DNA of 64,000 nt from the NCBI RefSeq assembly GCF_040546815.1, contig NZ_JBEPOO010000001.1, forward strand, positions 620,001 through 684,000, in the 5' to 3' direction. The stretch comes from Devosia sp. 2618. GTDB lineage: Bacteria > Pseudomonadota > Alphaproteobacteria > Rhizobiales > Devosiaceae. The notes under the pieces were generated by a model. It ran no database searches. It was not told the DNA's origin and was given only the letters and a program-made list of their open reading frames with translations. Position 1 is the stretch's first letter, and each line of letters begins with the position of its first letter. The translations under genes and the position numbers were made by a program. Positions 51,527-59,065 of the stretch are shown here, in pieces.

Positions 51527-53175
51527 TCGGCGGCTCCTGCATATTGGAGGACATTGGCGGCGCTGGGGAGGCGCTGTCCGGGGATCGCGGCGATGAGGTC
51601 GCGCGAATATTGGGCTTTTGGCTGGGTGAAAACGTCGTTGACGGTGCCGGTTTCAACAACGCGACCGGCCTGCATGACCGTGACGGTGTGGGCCAGCTGG
51701 CGGACAACGGCGAGATCGTGCGTGACGAACAGATAGGTGATGCCGAGCTGCTGCTGCAGGTCGTTGAGGAGGCGCAGGATTTGCGCCTGCACGGTAACGT
51801 CGAGCGCAGACACGGCTTCGTCGAGTACCAGAACGCGCGGCTCAAGGATGAGGGCGCGGGCGATGGCAACACGCTGGCGCTGACCACCGGAGAGGGCGCG
51901 GGCGGCACGGTCGAGCGTATCGGAGGGCAGGCCGACCTTACCGAGGATCGAGCGGACGCGGTCGTCGCGCTCATTCTTGCCGAGGCGCTCGAAATTGCGC
52001 AGCGGTTCGCCAATGATCTGGCCGACGCTCTGGCGTGGGTCGAGCGAGGCGAAGGGGTTCTGGTAGACGAACTGCACGTTGCGGCGGAACTGGCGCAGCG
52101 TTTCGCCAGACAGGGCCGAAATCTCGGTGCCCTCGACGGTGACGGTGCCAGAGGTTGGGCGCTGGAAGCCCACGACGCTGCGCGCAGTGGTGGTTTTGCC
52201 CGAACCGGATTCGCCGACCAGCGCATGGGTGGTGCCGGCCGCGACGCTGAACGACACGTCATCGACCGCGCGGAACGGTTTGCCGGTGACGGTGAAGTCC
52301 TGCAGCAGATTGCTGACCGTAATGGCGGGTTTGGTTTGCGTGGGCAGCAAGCGCAGGGTGAGCGGCGCCAGCGCGGGCACGTCGGACAAAAGCTGTCTGG
52401 TGTAATCGCTGCTCGGATTGCTCAGCACGGTTTCGGCCAGGCCTTGTTCCTGGATGCGACCGCTTTTGAGCACGACGATGCGGTCGGCTCGGTCGGAGGC
52501 GACGCCCAGATCATGCGTTACCAAAAGCACCGAGGTGCCGAACTCGGCGCGCAGTTCGTCGATCAGATCGAGAATGCGGCGTTGCACGGTCACATCGAGC
52601 GCGGACGTCGGCTCGTCGGCGATGATCAAGGCGGGGCGCAGCGCGACGGCGATGGCGATCAGCACGCGCTGCTTCATGCCGCCGGACAGCTCATGCGGAT
52701 ATTGGTCATAGCGCAGGGCGGGATCGCTGAGGCCGACGCGGGTGAGCAATTCGAGGACACGTTCCTTGCGGGCCTTGCCGTTGCGCTCGCCATGGAGGCG
52801 CAGGATTTCGCCGACCTGGGTGCCTATGGTCAGCACCGGATTGAGCGAGGAGCCCGGGTCCTGCGGGACCAAGCTGATTGCCTTGCCGCGGATGGCGTCG
52901 AGGCGTCGACCGGACCACAGGGAAATGTCGGTGCCATTGAGTTTGATGCTGCCGCTTTCGCGACGGCCGTTGTCGGGCAAGAGCCCAATGACGGCCTGGG
53001 CGGTCGTTGTCTTGCCCGAGCCGGACTCGCCGACCAGCGCCACCACTTCACCGGCGCCGACAGTGAAGGAGACATCCTCAACCACGCGGCGCCAACCGTC
53101 GGCTTGCTGGTAAGCCAACATCAGGCCCTCGACGGCGAGGACGGGAACGGGCGGCGTCGGGAACGGGATGGTCAT
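51523..53175 (-). CDS. Dipeptide-type ABC transporter ATPase with two nucleotide-binding domains
   Basis: The 550-residue fused ATPase (DppD-DppF/GsiA type) has two complete NBDs: Walker A 'GESGSGKTTTAQAV' and 'GESGSGKTTTARSV', signatures 'LSGGMKQR' and 'LSGGQRQRVAIARALILEP', Walker B 'LIIADEPTSALD' and 'VLVLDEAVSALD'. The Ala in the second Walker B is a normal variant. It powers the permease pair encoded upstream. Its start overlaps the permease stop (53172-53175). Confidence 0.93.
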   Translation of the reverse strand: MTIPFPTPPVPVLAVEGLMLAYQQADGWRRVVEDVSFTVGAGEVVALVGESGSGKTTTAQAVIGLLPDNGRRESGSIKLNGTDISLWSGRRLDAIRGKAISLVPQDPGSSLNPVLTIGTQVGEILRLHGERNGKARKERVLELLTRVGLSDPALRYDQYPHELSGGMKQRVLIAIAVALRPALIIADEPTSALDVTVQRRILDLIDELRAEFGTSVLLVTHDLGVASDRADRIVVLKSGRIQEQGLAETVLSNPSSDYTRQLLSDVPALAPLTLRLLPTQTKPAITVSNLLQDFTVTGKPFRAVDDVSFSVAAGTTHALVGESGSGKTTTARSVVGFQRPTSGTVTVEGTEISALSGETLRQFRRNVQFVYQNPFASLDPRQSVGQIIGEPLRNFERLGKNERDDRVRSILGKVGLPSDTLDRAARALSGGQRQRVAIARALILEPRVLVLDEAVSALDVTVQAQILRLLNDLQQQLGITYLFVTHDLAVVRQLAHTVTVMQAGRVVETGTVNDVFTQPKAQYSRDLIAAIPGQRLPSAANVLQYAGAAE

Positions 53176-54020
53176 GACTTTCTCCGCAGCGATTGGCTAA
53201 TCCGGTTGGTGGCGAGCACGACGAGAATGACGGCGAGGCCGGGATAGGCCGTGAGCCACCAGGCGGCGGTCAGATACTTGCGGCCTTCGGCGATCAGCTG
53301 GCCCCATTCGGGCGTTGGCGGTGGCGCGCCATAGCCGAGAAAACCAAGGGTCGAAATGGCGAGGATGGCGCTGCCAAATTGCAGCGCGGCATAGGCGATG
53401 ATGGTGCCCAGAGAATTGGGCAGCACGTGGCGCCACAGCACGGCGGCAAAGCGTCCGCCGCTGCCGAAAGCGGCTTCTACATAGTCGGCGCGGCGCACGC
53501 GGATAACTTCGGAGCGCATCAGCCGGGCAAAGCTGGCGACGGTGGTGACGCCGACGGCGATGGCGACGTTCACCGTGCCAAAGCCCAGGATAATGATGAT
53601 CGACAGCTGCAGCAGCAGGCCCGGAACCGAGAGCAGTACATCGACGATGCGCATGATGAACGCGTCGGTGCGGCCGCCGGTGGCGCCGGCAATCAGGCCG
53701 AGTGCCGTGCCGGTGACGAGCCCGACGGCCACGGCGACCACGGCGCCAGCCAATGAATTGCCTGCGCCAAAAATGATGCGGGCCAAAACGTCACGGCCGA
53801 TTTCGTCGGTGCCCAGCCAATGGACGGCGTCGGGCGCACGCAACTGCTCGCCGGCTACGCCAACCGTTCCGCTAAAAGAGGTGAAGAAGCCCGGCGCGAC
53901 GGCCCAGGCGATGGCGATAAAGATGATCAGCCAGGACAGCGCCAGCGTGATGTTGAGCTGTCGCAGGCGACCCATGCCGAGATTGGCGCGGCGGGGTGAG
54001 GCGAGATCGAGACTGCTCAT
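53172..54020 (-). CDS. Peptide/opine-type ABC permease (DppC-like)
   Basis: The 282-residue permease has a cytosolic N-terminus, six membrane segments and the EAA-like loop 'VRRADYVEAAFGSGGRFAAVLWRHVLPNSLGTII'. 'HWLGTDEIGRDVLARIIFGAGNSL' is the conserved DppC periplasmic motif. The ATG at 54020 is supported by the 4-bp overlap with the previous permease; the frame continues upstream but is Arg-rich and not conserved. Confidence 0.92.
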   Translation of the reverse strand: MSSLDLASPRRANLGMGRLRQLNITLALSWLIIFIAIAWAVAPGFFTSFSGTVGVAGEQLRAPDAVHWLGTDEIGRDVLARIIFGAGNSLAGAVVAVAVGLVTGTALGLIAGATGGRTDAFIMRIVDVLLSVPGLLLQLSIIIILGFGTVNVAIAVGVTTVASFARLMRSEVIRVRRADYVEAAFGSGGRFAAVLWRHVLPNSLGTIIAYAALQFGSAILAISTLGFLGYGAPPPTPEWGQLIAEGRKYLTAAWWLTAYPGLAVILVVLATNRISQSLRRKS

Positions 54021-54961
54021 GCGCTGGCTCCGATCGTGGTTTTTAGGCGGGGATCGATCAGCGGCGCGACGAGGTCGACCAAGAGGTTGATGATGACAAA
54101 GCCGAGCGCGGCGAGAATGACGATGGCCTGCAATACGGCGGTATCCTGATTGCTGACGGCCTGCTCGGTGATACGGCCCAAGCCATTGATGCCGAACACG
54201 GTTTCGGTGACGACGGCGCCGGCCAACAGTTCGCCGAACAGCACGCCGGCAAGGGTCAGAACCGGCAGCAGCGCGTTGCGCAGGACATGGCGCCACAGCA
54301 CCCAGGAACGGCTGGCGCCCTTGGCGCGCGCAACGCTGACAAAGGATTGCGTCTGCACCTCATCAAGACTGCGCAGCAGGATTTGCGCCAGTGGGGCGGC
54401 AATCGGCACCGAGAGCGCGATGACCGGAAGGATCAGCGCCTGAAACTCGGATGGATTGATGATCGGCACCAGCCGCAGCCGGAACGAAAAGATCTGGATG
54501 AGCATGATGCCGAGCCAGAACACCGGCACCGAAATCATCAGCGCCGGCAGCGATGCGAGCAGGTTTCGCAGCCAGGTAAACGGCGCCAAGGTGGCGGCAA
54601 AGGCGATGACGCCAGCGAGGAATACGGCGAGCACCAGAGCGAGGCTGGCAAGGCGCAGCGTTGGCGGGAGATTGGTCGCGAGCAGCGTGCTGACGGGCAC
54701 GCCGGCCTGTACGGAATAGCCAAAGCTGCCCTGCAGGAAGTTCCACAGCGTATTGCCATACTGCACCCAGATGGGGGCGTCGGCGCCGTAGAGAATGCGG
54801 ATTTCCGCGATCTGTTCGGGGGTCAGACCCATTTCCGGGTTCTGGTACTTGATCAGGATAGCGTCGCCGGGCAGCGCCTGCAGCAGCAAAAAGGAGGCTG
54901 TGAACGCCAAAAGCAGCACAATGGCCGCCTGTCCAACTCGGCTCGCAAGTATCCGTGTCAT
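54017..54961 (-). CDS. Peptide/opine-type ABC permease (DppB-like)
   Basis: The 314-residue permease begins 'RILASRVGQAAIVLLLAFTASFLLLQALPGDA', a DppB-type opening, followed by a periplasmic segment and 'SLDEVQTQSFVSVARAKGASRSWVLWRHVLRNALLPVLTLAG' (EAA loop). It is first of the permease pair. A strong hairpin lies between it and the binding-protein gene, so it may be translated at lower level. Confidence 0.92.
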   Translation of the reverse strand: MTRILASRVGQAAIVLLLAFTASFLLLQALPGDAILIKYQNPEMGLTPEQIAEIRILYGADAPIWVQYGNTLWNFLQGSFGYSVQAGVPVSTLLATNLPPTLRLASLALVLAVFLAGVIAFAATLAPFTWLRNLLASLPALMISVPVFWLGIMLIQIFSFRLRLVPIINPSEFQALILPVIALSVPIAAPLAQILLRSLDEVQTQSFVSVARAKGASRSWVLWRHVLRNALLPVLTLAGVLFGELLAGAVVTETVFGINGLGRITEQAVSNQDTAVLQAIVILAALGFVIINLLVDLVAPLIDPRLKTTIGASA

Positions 54962-54988
54962 ACGCTGTTCCAGCCTTCAAAAAGAGAT

Positions 54989-55017
54989 GCTGCCCGGCAG
55001 ATTGTGTGCCGGGCAGC
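54989..55017 (-). terminator. Hairpin between binding-protein and permease genes (attenuator or mRNA stabiliser)
   Basis: GCTGCCCGGCA and TGCCGGGCAGC form an 11-bp perfect stem with a seven-base loop; on the minus strand it is followed by ATCTCTTTTTG. It lies 18 bp after the binding-protein stop and 28 bp before the DppB start. It would allow high binding-protein levels with partial read-through to the permeases. Confidence 0.7.
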
Positions 55018-55034
55018 TTGGTTCATCCCGGCGC

Positions 55035-56675
55035 TTAGCGGGGCGATAGCCACGTGTTGTAGAAGCTAGGGCGAGCGACTGCGTCGAAGGTGATGCCGTG
55101 CACGTAAGGCGCTGCGGCAAAGACCTGAGGCTCTTCAAAGATCGGGATCACATAGGCCTGATCGAGAATGTAGCCCTGCACTTCGCCGGTCAGTTCCAGC
55201 CGCTTGGCGGAGTCTGGCTCGGAAGCGATCGAGAGCAGCAGCGCGTTCAATTTTGGATCTTCCCAAGTCGCGTTTGGATTGCTGCCACCCTTTTGCAGCA
55301 GCGAGTCACGGTTGGTCGGGAAGAAGTTGGACTTGATCACGTCAGGATCGGCACGGCCCACCATGGCAGGGCGCAGCGGGGTTTTCAGCGGATCAAGATT
55401 GTCCGTGGCAGCGCTGCCAGAATCGCCGGCCAGAACGTTGAGCTTCACGCCGGCCAGAGCCCATTGCTGGCTCAGCAGTTGCAGCGTGGCGCGGTTTTGT
55501 GGCTGGGGCAGGGACTCATAGACATTGAGTTCGAGCTTCTTGCCGTCCTTTTCGCGGATACCATCGGCACCAACCACCCAGCCGTCCTGATCGAGCAGGG
55601 ACTTTGCCTTGTCGAGGTCAAAGGTCAGCTTGTCGGACAGATCGACATAGCCCGACGCCGTCGATGCGATGACAGAGGTGGCCTTGGGATAGTGCGAGGA
55701 GAACAAGGTCGAGACGATTTCGGCGCTATTGGTGGCGGCCGTCAGGGCCTGACGCACTGCAAGATCCTGAACCAGCGGATTTTCGGGACGGAAGGCGACG
55801 TTGTTGTTCACGCCACGGGTCGGTGCGGACAGGATTTCGTAGTTCTGCGCTTCGACCTGGCCTTCGTCATAGGCCTGAATCTGGCGGATGACGTCGGCCT
55901 GTCCTGCCAGCAAAGCGCCGATGCGCACGCTGTCTTCCGGCGTGACGATGAACTGGATGGCGTCGAGATAAGCGCGACCCTGAAGGGCAAGGCTTGCCGG
56001 ACCCCAGTCATAGTCCTCGCGGACTTTGAGGTTCAGGCTCTGACCGAGCACTTCGCTTTCAACGACGAAGGCGCCCGAGCCAATGATCTTGGTGGCATCG
56101 CCGAGTTCGGCATAAGGAAGGTCAAGCGTTGCGGGGGTCACCAGACCCGAGCCGATCACCGAGGTTGCTTGCAGGAAGCCCGGAGCAGGTGCCTTGAACA
56201 CAAACTTGATCGTCTGCGGATCGATGACTTCGCTGTGGTCGTAATTGTTGATGGCTTCAGCCACCGGATAGCCGAGCTCTTTATTGCCCAGGCCGTAGGT
56301 GTCGAAATTCTTGGCGACGGCCGCCGCATCGAGCGGGGTGCCGTCCGAGAAGGTCACGCCGGGGCGCAGCTTGAACACATATTCGGTAGCGTCGGCATTG
56401 ATCTCCCAGCTCTCGGCAATCCATGGCTCGTTCTTGAGCGTCTCTGGATTTTGCCAGGTCAGCTTGTCGGTGATCTGGTTGAGAATGCCGCTATTGGGAT
56501 AAAAGCCGCCGGCCGGTGGATAGAGGTTGGTGTGCGGCTGCTGCTCGAGGTAAACCAGCGTTCCGCCCTGAATGGGCTGATCCTGCGCCACCACGGCAGC
56601 GGCAGATACGCCAGCCAGCAGCAGGGCGGCCAGGGTCGACTTTGCGATGCGCCGCAGCGCCTTTTGTGAAGACAC
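55035..56675 (-). CDS. ABC transporter substrate-binding protein, KPN_01854-like (peptide/opine family)
   Basis: The 546-residue protein has a signal peptide (residues 1-30) and the SBP_bac_5 fold: 'GGTLVYLEQQPHTNLYPPAGGFYPNSGILNQI', 'FKLRPGVTFSDGTPLDAAAVAKNFDTYG' and 'DAVARPSFYNTWLSPR'. It heads a seven-gene operon with luciferase-like and CMD genes. The KPN_01854 family is named for this arrangement; its ligand is unknown. The N-terminal 'QQPHTNLYPP' segment is unusual among peptide-binding proteins. Confidence 0.85.
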   Translation of the reverse strand: MSSQKALRRIAKSTLAALLLAGVSAAAVVAQDQPIQGGTLVYLEQQPHTNLYPPAGGFYPNSGILNQITDKLTWQNPETLKNEPWIAESWEINADATEYVFKLRPGVTFSDGTPLDAAAVAKNFDTYGLGNKELGYPVAEAINNYDHSEVIDPQTIKFVFKAPAPGFLQATSVIGSGLVTPATLDLPYAELGDATKIIGSGAFVVESEVLGQSLNLKVREDYDWGPASLALQGRAYLDAIQFIVTPEDSVRIGALLAGQADVIRQIQAYDEGQVEAQNYEILSAPTRGVNNNVAFRPENPLVQDLAVRQALTAATNSAEIVSTLFSSHYPKATSVIASTASGYVDLSDKLTFDLDKAKSLLDQDGWVVGADGIREKDGKKLELNVYESLPQPQNRATLQLLSQQWALAGVKLNVLAGDSGSAATDNLDPLKTPLRPAMVGRADPDVIKSNFFPTNRDSLLQKGGSNPNATWEDPKLNALLLSIASEPDSAKRLELTGEVQGYILDQAYVIPIFEEPQVFAAAPYVHGITFDAVARPSFYNTWLSPR

Positions 56676-56854
56676 GTCAATTCCTCTTGGTAGGGATCGC
56701 GCTCGGGATCCAGCAATCCCAAGAGCGTACTCCCGGCCGAGTTTTATTCAACAATGTCTAGTAGATTGGTCGTCTATTAGAGCGCAGTGCCCGCGGACGA
56801 TATTTCCATGGAAGTTCGTTTGGTCGGAAATTTGTGCAGCGAGCGGGCAAAGGT

Positions 56855-56893
56855 GACGGTCGCTGCGAGCATTTTTTGCCCGCAGCGACCGTC
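56855..56893. repeat. 13-bp inverted repeat downstream of the pentapeptide gene
   Basis: GACGGTCGCTGCG and CGCAGCGACCGTC are perfect arms (56855-56867 and 56881-56893) around an ATTTTTTG-containing loop. It lies 35 bp past the pentapeptide gene stop and 180 bp upstream of the binding-protein start, and may end the pentapeptide transcript. Confidence 0.6.
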
Positions 56894-56928
56894 AGGATTT
56901 CCGGTGCCCTTGCACTACGGTGGGCAAC

Positions 56929-57735
56929 CTAGTCGTGCCAGGACGCATCTGGCATGAGGGCGCCGGTGAAGTTGGCGCCTTCGAGGTTAGTGTCTCGCAG
57001 GTTGGCGGCGAGGAGTCTGGTGCCGCTGAGATCGGCGTTGGAGAGGTCTGACTTTACCAAGTCGGCGCGCAGCATGTCGGCGCCTTTGAAGATCGTGCCG
57101 GCGAAATTGCTGTTGCGGGCGTTGACCTGAGAGAGATCGCCGCCTTCGACGCTACCGCCTTCCAGATTGAAGCGCTGCATGGTCACGCCGTGGAAGGTTG
57201 CGCCTTTGAGATCAGCGCCGGCGGCGTTGACGTTGCTGAGGCGGGCGTTTTCATACTGGCTAAAGGGCAGGCTGGCGTTTTTGAGCGTGGCGCCGGTCAT
57301 TACGGCGCGACGGAAAACGGTGCCCAACCCTGACGCACCATCGAGCACGGCGTTTGAAAGTTTGGATCGGAAGAAGATGGCCTGATCGACGGTGGTGTCC
57401 TGCAGGTTGGCGCTACTGAGATTGGCGTCGGTGAAATCGGCATGGGTCAGGTCGGCACCTTGCAGGTTCACGCGCTGCAGGCTGGCCCGGTAGAAACCGG
57501 AATTGGAGAGGTTGTGCCCGCTCAGGTCCAGCCCGTCAAAGATGGAATCCGTGAAGTCGCCTTCGGACAGGCTGACCTTGCTCAGATCGGCGCCGGTGAA
57601 ATCACAGGCGACGCAGCGGGTGGTTGTGCCGGCGAGAAAGTCCTGCAGTGGATCGGCGTGTGCGGTGGTGATGCTCGCGCTCAGGAGGATGAAGGCGGCG
57701 ATGGCGCTGCTGGCTGTGCGGTTCATCTGCGCCAT
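56929..57735 (-). CDS. Secreted pentapeptide-repeat protein
   Basis: The 268-residue protein has a signal peptide (to about residue 28), then about 40 pentapeptide units of the A(D/N)LXX type ('GADLTHADFTDANLSSANLQD', 'GADMLRADLVKSDLSNADLSGTRLLAANL'), which form a right-handed beta-helix. A Cys pair (C41, C44 in 'TRCVACDFTGADLS') opens the repeat. Cytosolic relatives mimic DNA and inhibit gyrase; this exported one should act in the periplasm or outside. Its ATG overlaps the TAA of the preceding gene (TAATG), so both are co-translated. Confidence 0.87.
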   Translation of the reverse strand: MAQMNRTASSAIAAFILLSASITTAHADPLQDFLAGTTTRCVACDFTGADLSKVSLSEGDFTDSIFDGLDLSGHNLSNSGFYRASLQRVNLQGADLTHADFTDANLSSANLQDTTVDQAIFFRSKLSNAVLDGASGLGTVFRRAVMTGATLKNASLPFSQYENARLSNVNAAGADLKGATFHGVTMQRFNLEGGSVEGGDLSQVNARNSNFAGTIFKGADMLRADLVKSDLSNADLSGTRLLAANLRDTNLEGANFTGALMPDASWHD

Positions 57736-58517
57736 TAATCGTTCTCTCTTGCCGCGAGATAGGACGCGTCCCACGCTTCCCATCTGGTGGAGCTTTCGAA
57801 CTGGCCGGGCAGGAAATGGCCGGCGATGTCGACGCCTGTCTGGCCGGGTTTGCGGAAGGCATGGCCTTCGACACGAATGAATTTGCCATCGACGGTCTTG
57901 GTGCAGATCTCATCGACGTAGTTTGAGCCGACAGGGGTGCGGCCAAAGCGAGGTTCAAAGCTATCGCAATTCCATTCCTCAGGACCATAGTGGGAGAACA
58001 CGCGGAAGCGCAGCAGGTATGCCCGGTTGCGGTCGCGCATTTCGGCGCGCGAGTCCGTTACGGCACGGAAGCCGCGCGATACGCCTTCATCGTCAAACAG
58101 CAGCGACAGCACGACCGGGAAGTTGGCGAGGCGCGTGCCGCCGAACGGCTGCAGCCAAAGCTCTTCGTTATATTGCTCGTGGAACAGTTGGGACATGCGT
58201 TCGGTGCTGTTGCCAAATTCGACGACAACCTCATGCAGCCCGTTTTCATCGGGCTTGCATTTTGCGTATTCAGACCAATTAGATAGCGCCTGGAGTGGTA
58301 GATTGCCATTGTCGCCGCAGGCGAAGCGATCATAACCCTCGGTGGTAATATCGGCCGCATTCTGGCCGATGCCGAGAGTACGGAAGTCGTGGGGGAAGGC
58401 GGCTGGTTCTTGAGATTGAACAATGCTCGTGGCGACGCAGGACAAGATTATTGCTGACGCAACGCGAACAAAAATACTTTTAGAAATTGCGGAGGATAAA
58501 AATGAAACGCGTGGCAT
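57735..58517 (-). CDS. Secreted protein of unknown function
   Basis: A 260-residue protein with a probable signal peptide (residues 15-35, 'VRVASAIILSCVATSIVQS') and several cysteines ('RFACGDNG', 'YAKCKPDENG', 'EEWNCDSF', 'DEICTKT') that could form disulfides. No family is recognisable; the layout (many polar, aromatic residues, 'FGNSTERMSQLFHEQYNEELW') is a globular extracellular domain. The start at 58517 overlaps the divergent nuclease-like gene start by 16 bp, which is unusual, so the true start may be downstream. Coupled to the pentapeptide gene by TAATG. Confidence 0.6.
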   Translation of the reverse strand: MPRVSFLSSAISKSIFVRVASAIILSCVATSIVQSQEPAAFPHDFRTLGIGQNAADITTEGYDRFACGDNGNLPLQALSNWSEYAKCKPDENGLHEVVVEFGNSTERMSQLFHEQYNEELWLQPFGGTRLANFPVVLSLLFDDEGVSRGFRAVTDSRAEMRDRNRAYLLRFRVFSHYGPEEWNCDSFEPRFGRTPVGSNYVDEICTKTVDGKFIRVEGHAFRKPGQTGVDIAGHFLPGQFESSTRWEAWDASYLAAREND

Positions 58518-59017
58518 GTCTGACTTTTCTATGTTCGTTGCTCGCGGGCACAGCGCATGGACAGGGGATACTGAGCGCGCCGCTGAGAACCGAAGTGGGG
58601 CCGGCGGTTGTGGTGGAGGCTGATCATCTGGCCATCAACAAGACGGTGTTCGCGCTCTATGGTGTCGATGCCCCGATCAGAATTCAATGGTGCATGAAGG
58701 ACGGCCAGCCGTTTGGCTGTGGCGTAGAGGCGATGGCGGCGCTGCAAGCGCTTGTCGAGAACCAGACCGTGACCTGCGAGCAGGTTCGGGACCCGCATCT
58801 GCGACGTCGGGTTCTGCGTTTTGGTCGGTGCACGATTGGCGATCTCGACCTCGCTGCTGAGCTGGTGCGTCAAGGTATGGCCATGGCGTTCAGGCCGCAA
58901 TCCGAAGACTATGTGGCCCTTGAAGAGGAGGCCCAGGCAGGCCGGGTAGGCCTGTGGGCCGCGGATGAATTCACCCCGCCCTGGGAGTGGGAAGAAACCC
59001 ATCTCAACGAGCAGTGA
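58502..59017 (+). CDS. SNase-fold protein lacking catalytic residues
   Basis: A 171-residue secreted protein (signal peptide to about residue 20) of the thermonuclease-like family: 'ALYGVDAPIRIQWC' (51-64), 'GCGVEAMAALQALVENQTVTC' and 'LAAELVRQGMAMAF'. The usual DGDTL reads EADHL, the catalytic Arg before the G-I/V-D-A-P motif is Ala51, and the Glu of DAPE is Ile59. The Arg near 'FGR' (109) remains. So it keeps the fold but not the active site. AGGAGGA-type SD (GGAGG) precedes the ATG at 58502. Head-to-head with the unknown secreted gene. Confidence 0.82.
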   Translation: MKRVACLTFLCSLLAGTAHGQGILSAPLRTEVGPAVVVEADHLAINKTVFALYGVDAPIRIQWCMKDGQPFGCGVEAMAALQALVENQTVTCEQVRDPHLRRRVLRFGRCTIGDLDLAAELVRQGMAMAFRPQSEDYVALEEEAQAGRVGLWAADEFTPPWEWEETHLNEQ

Positions 59018-59033
59018 ATCCCGAAATAGAAAA

Positions 59034-59056
59034 GGTGGGCGCCAGAGACGCCCACC
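59034..59056. terminator. Bidirectional intrinsic terminator
   Basis: GGTGGGCG-CCAGAGA-CGCCCACC is an 8-bp stem; the plus strand runs into CTCATTTTC and the minus into TTTTCTATTTCGG. It separates the nuclease-like gene (+) from the second PQQ dehydrogenase (-). Confidence 0.82.
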
Positions 59057-59065
59057 CTCATTTTC

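Noticed and set aside
51544..53247. 567-codon plus-strand frame over the fused ABC ATPase
   Set aside because: Antisense to a gene with complete Walker motifs; the product is low-complexity and matches no family.
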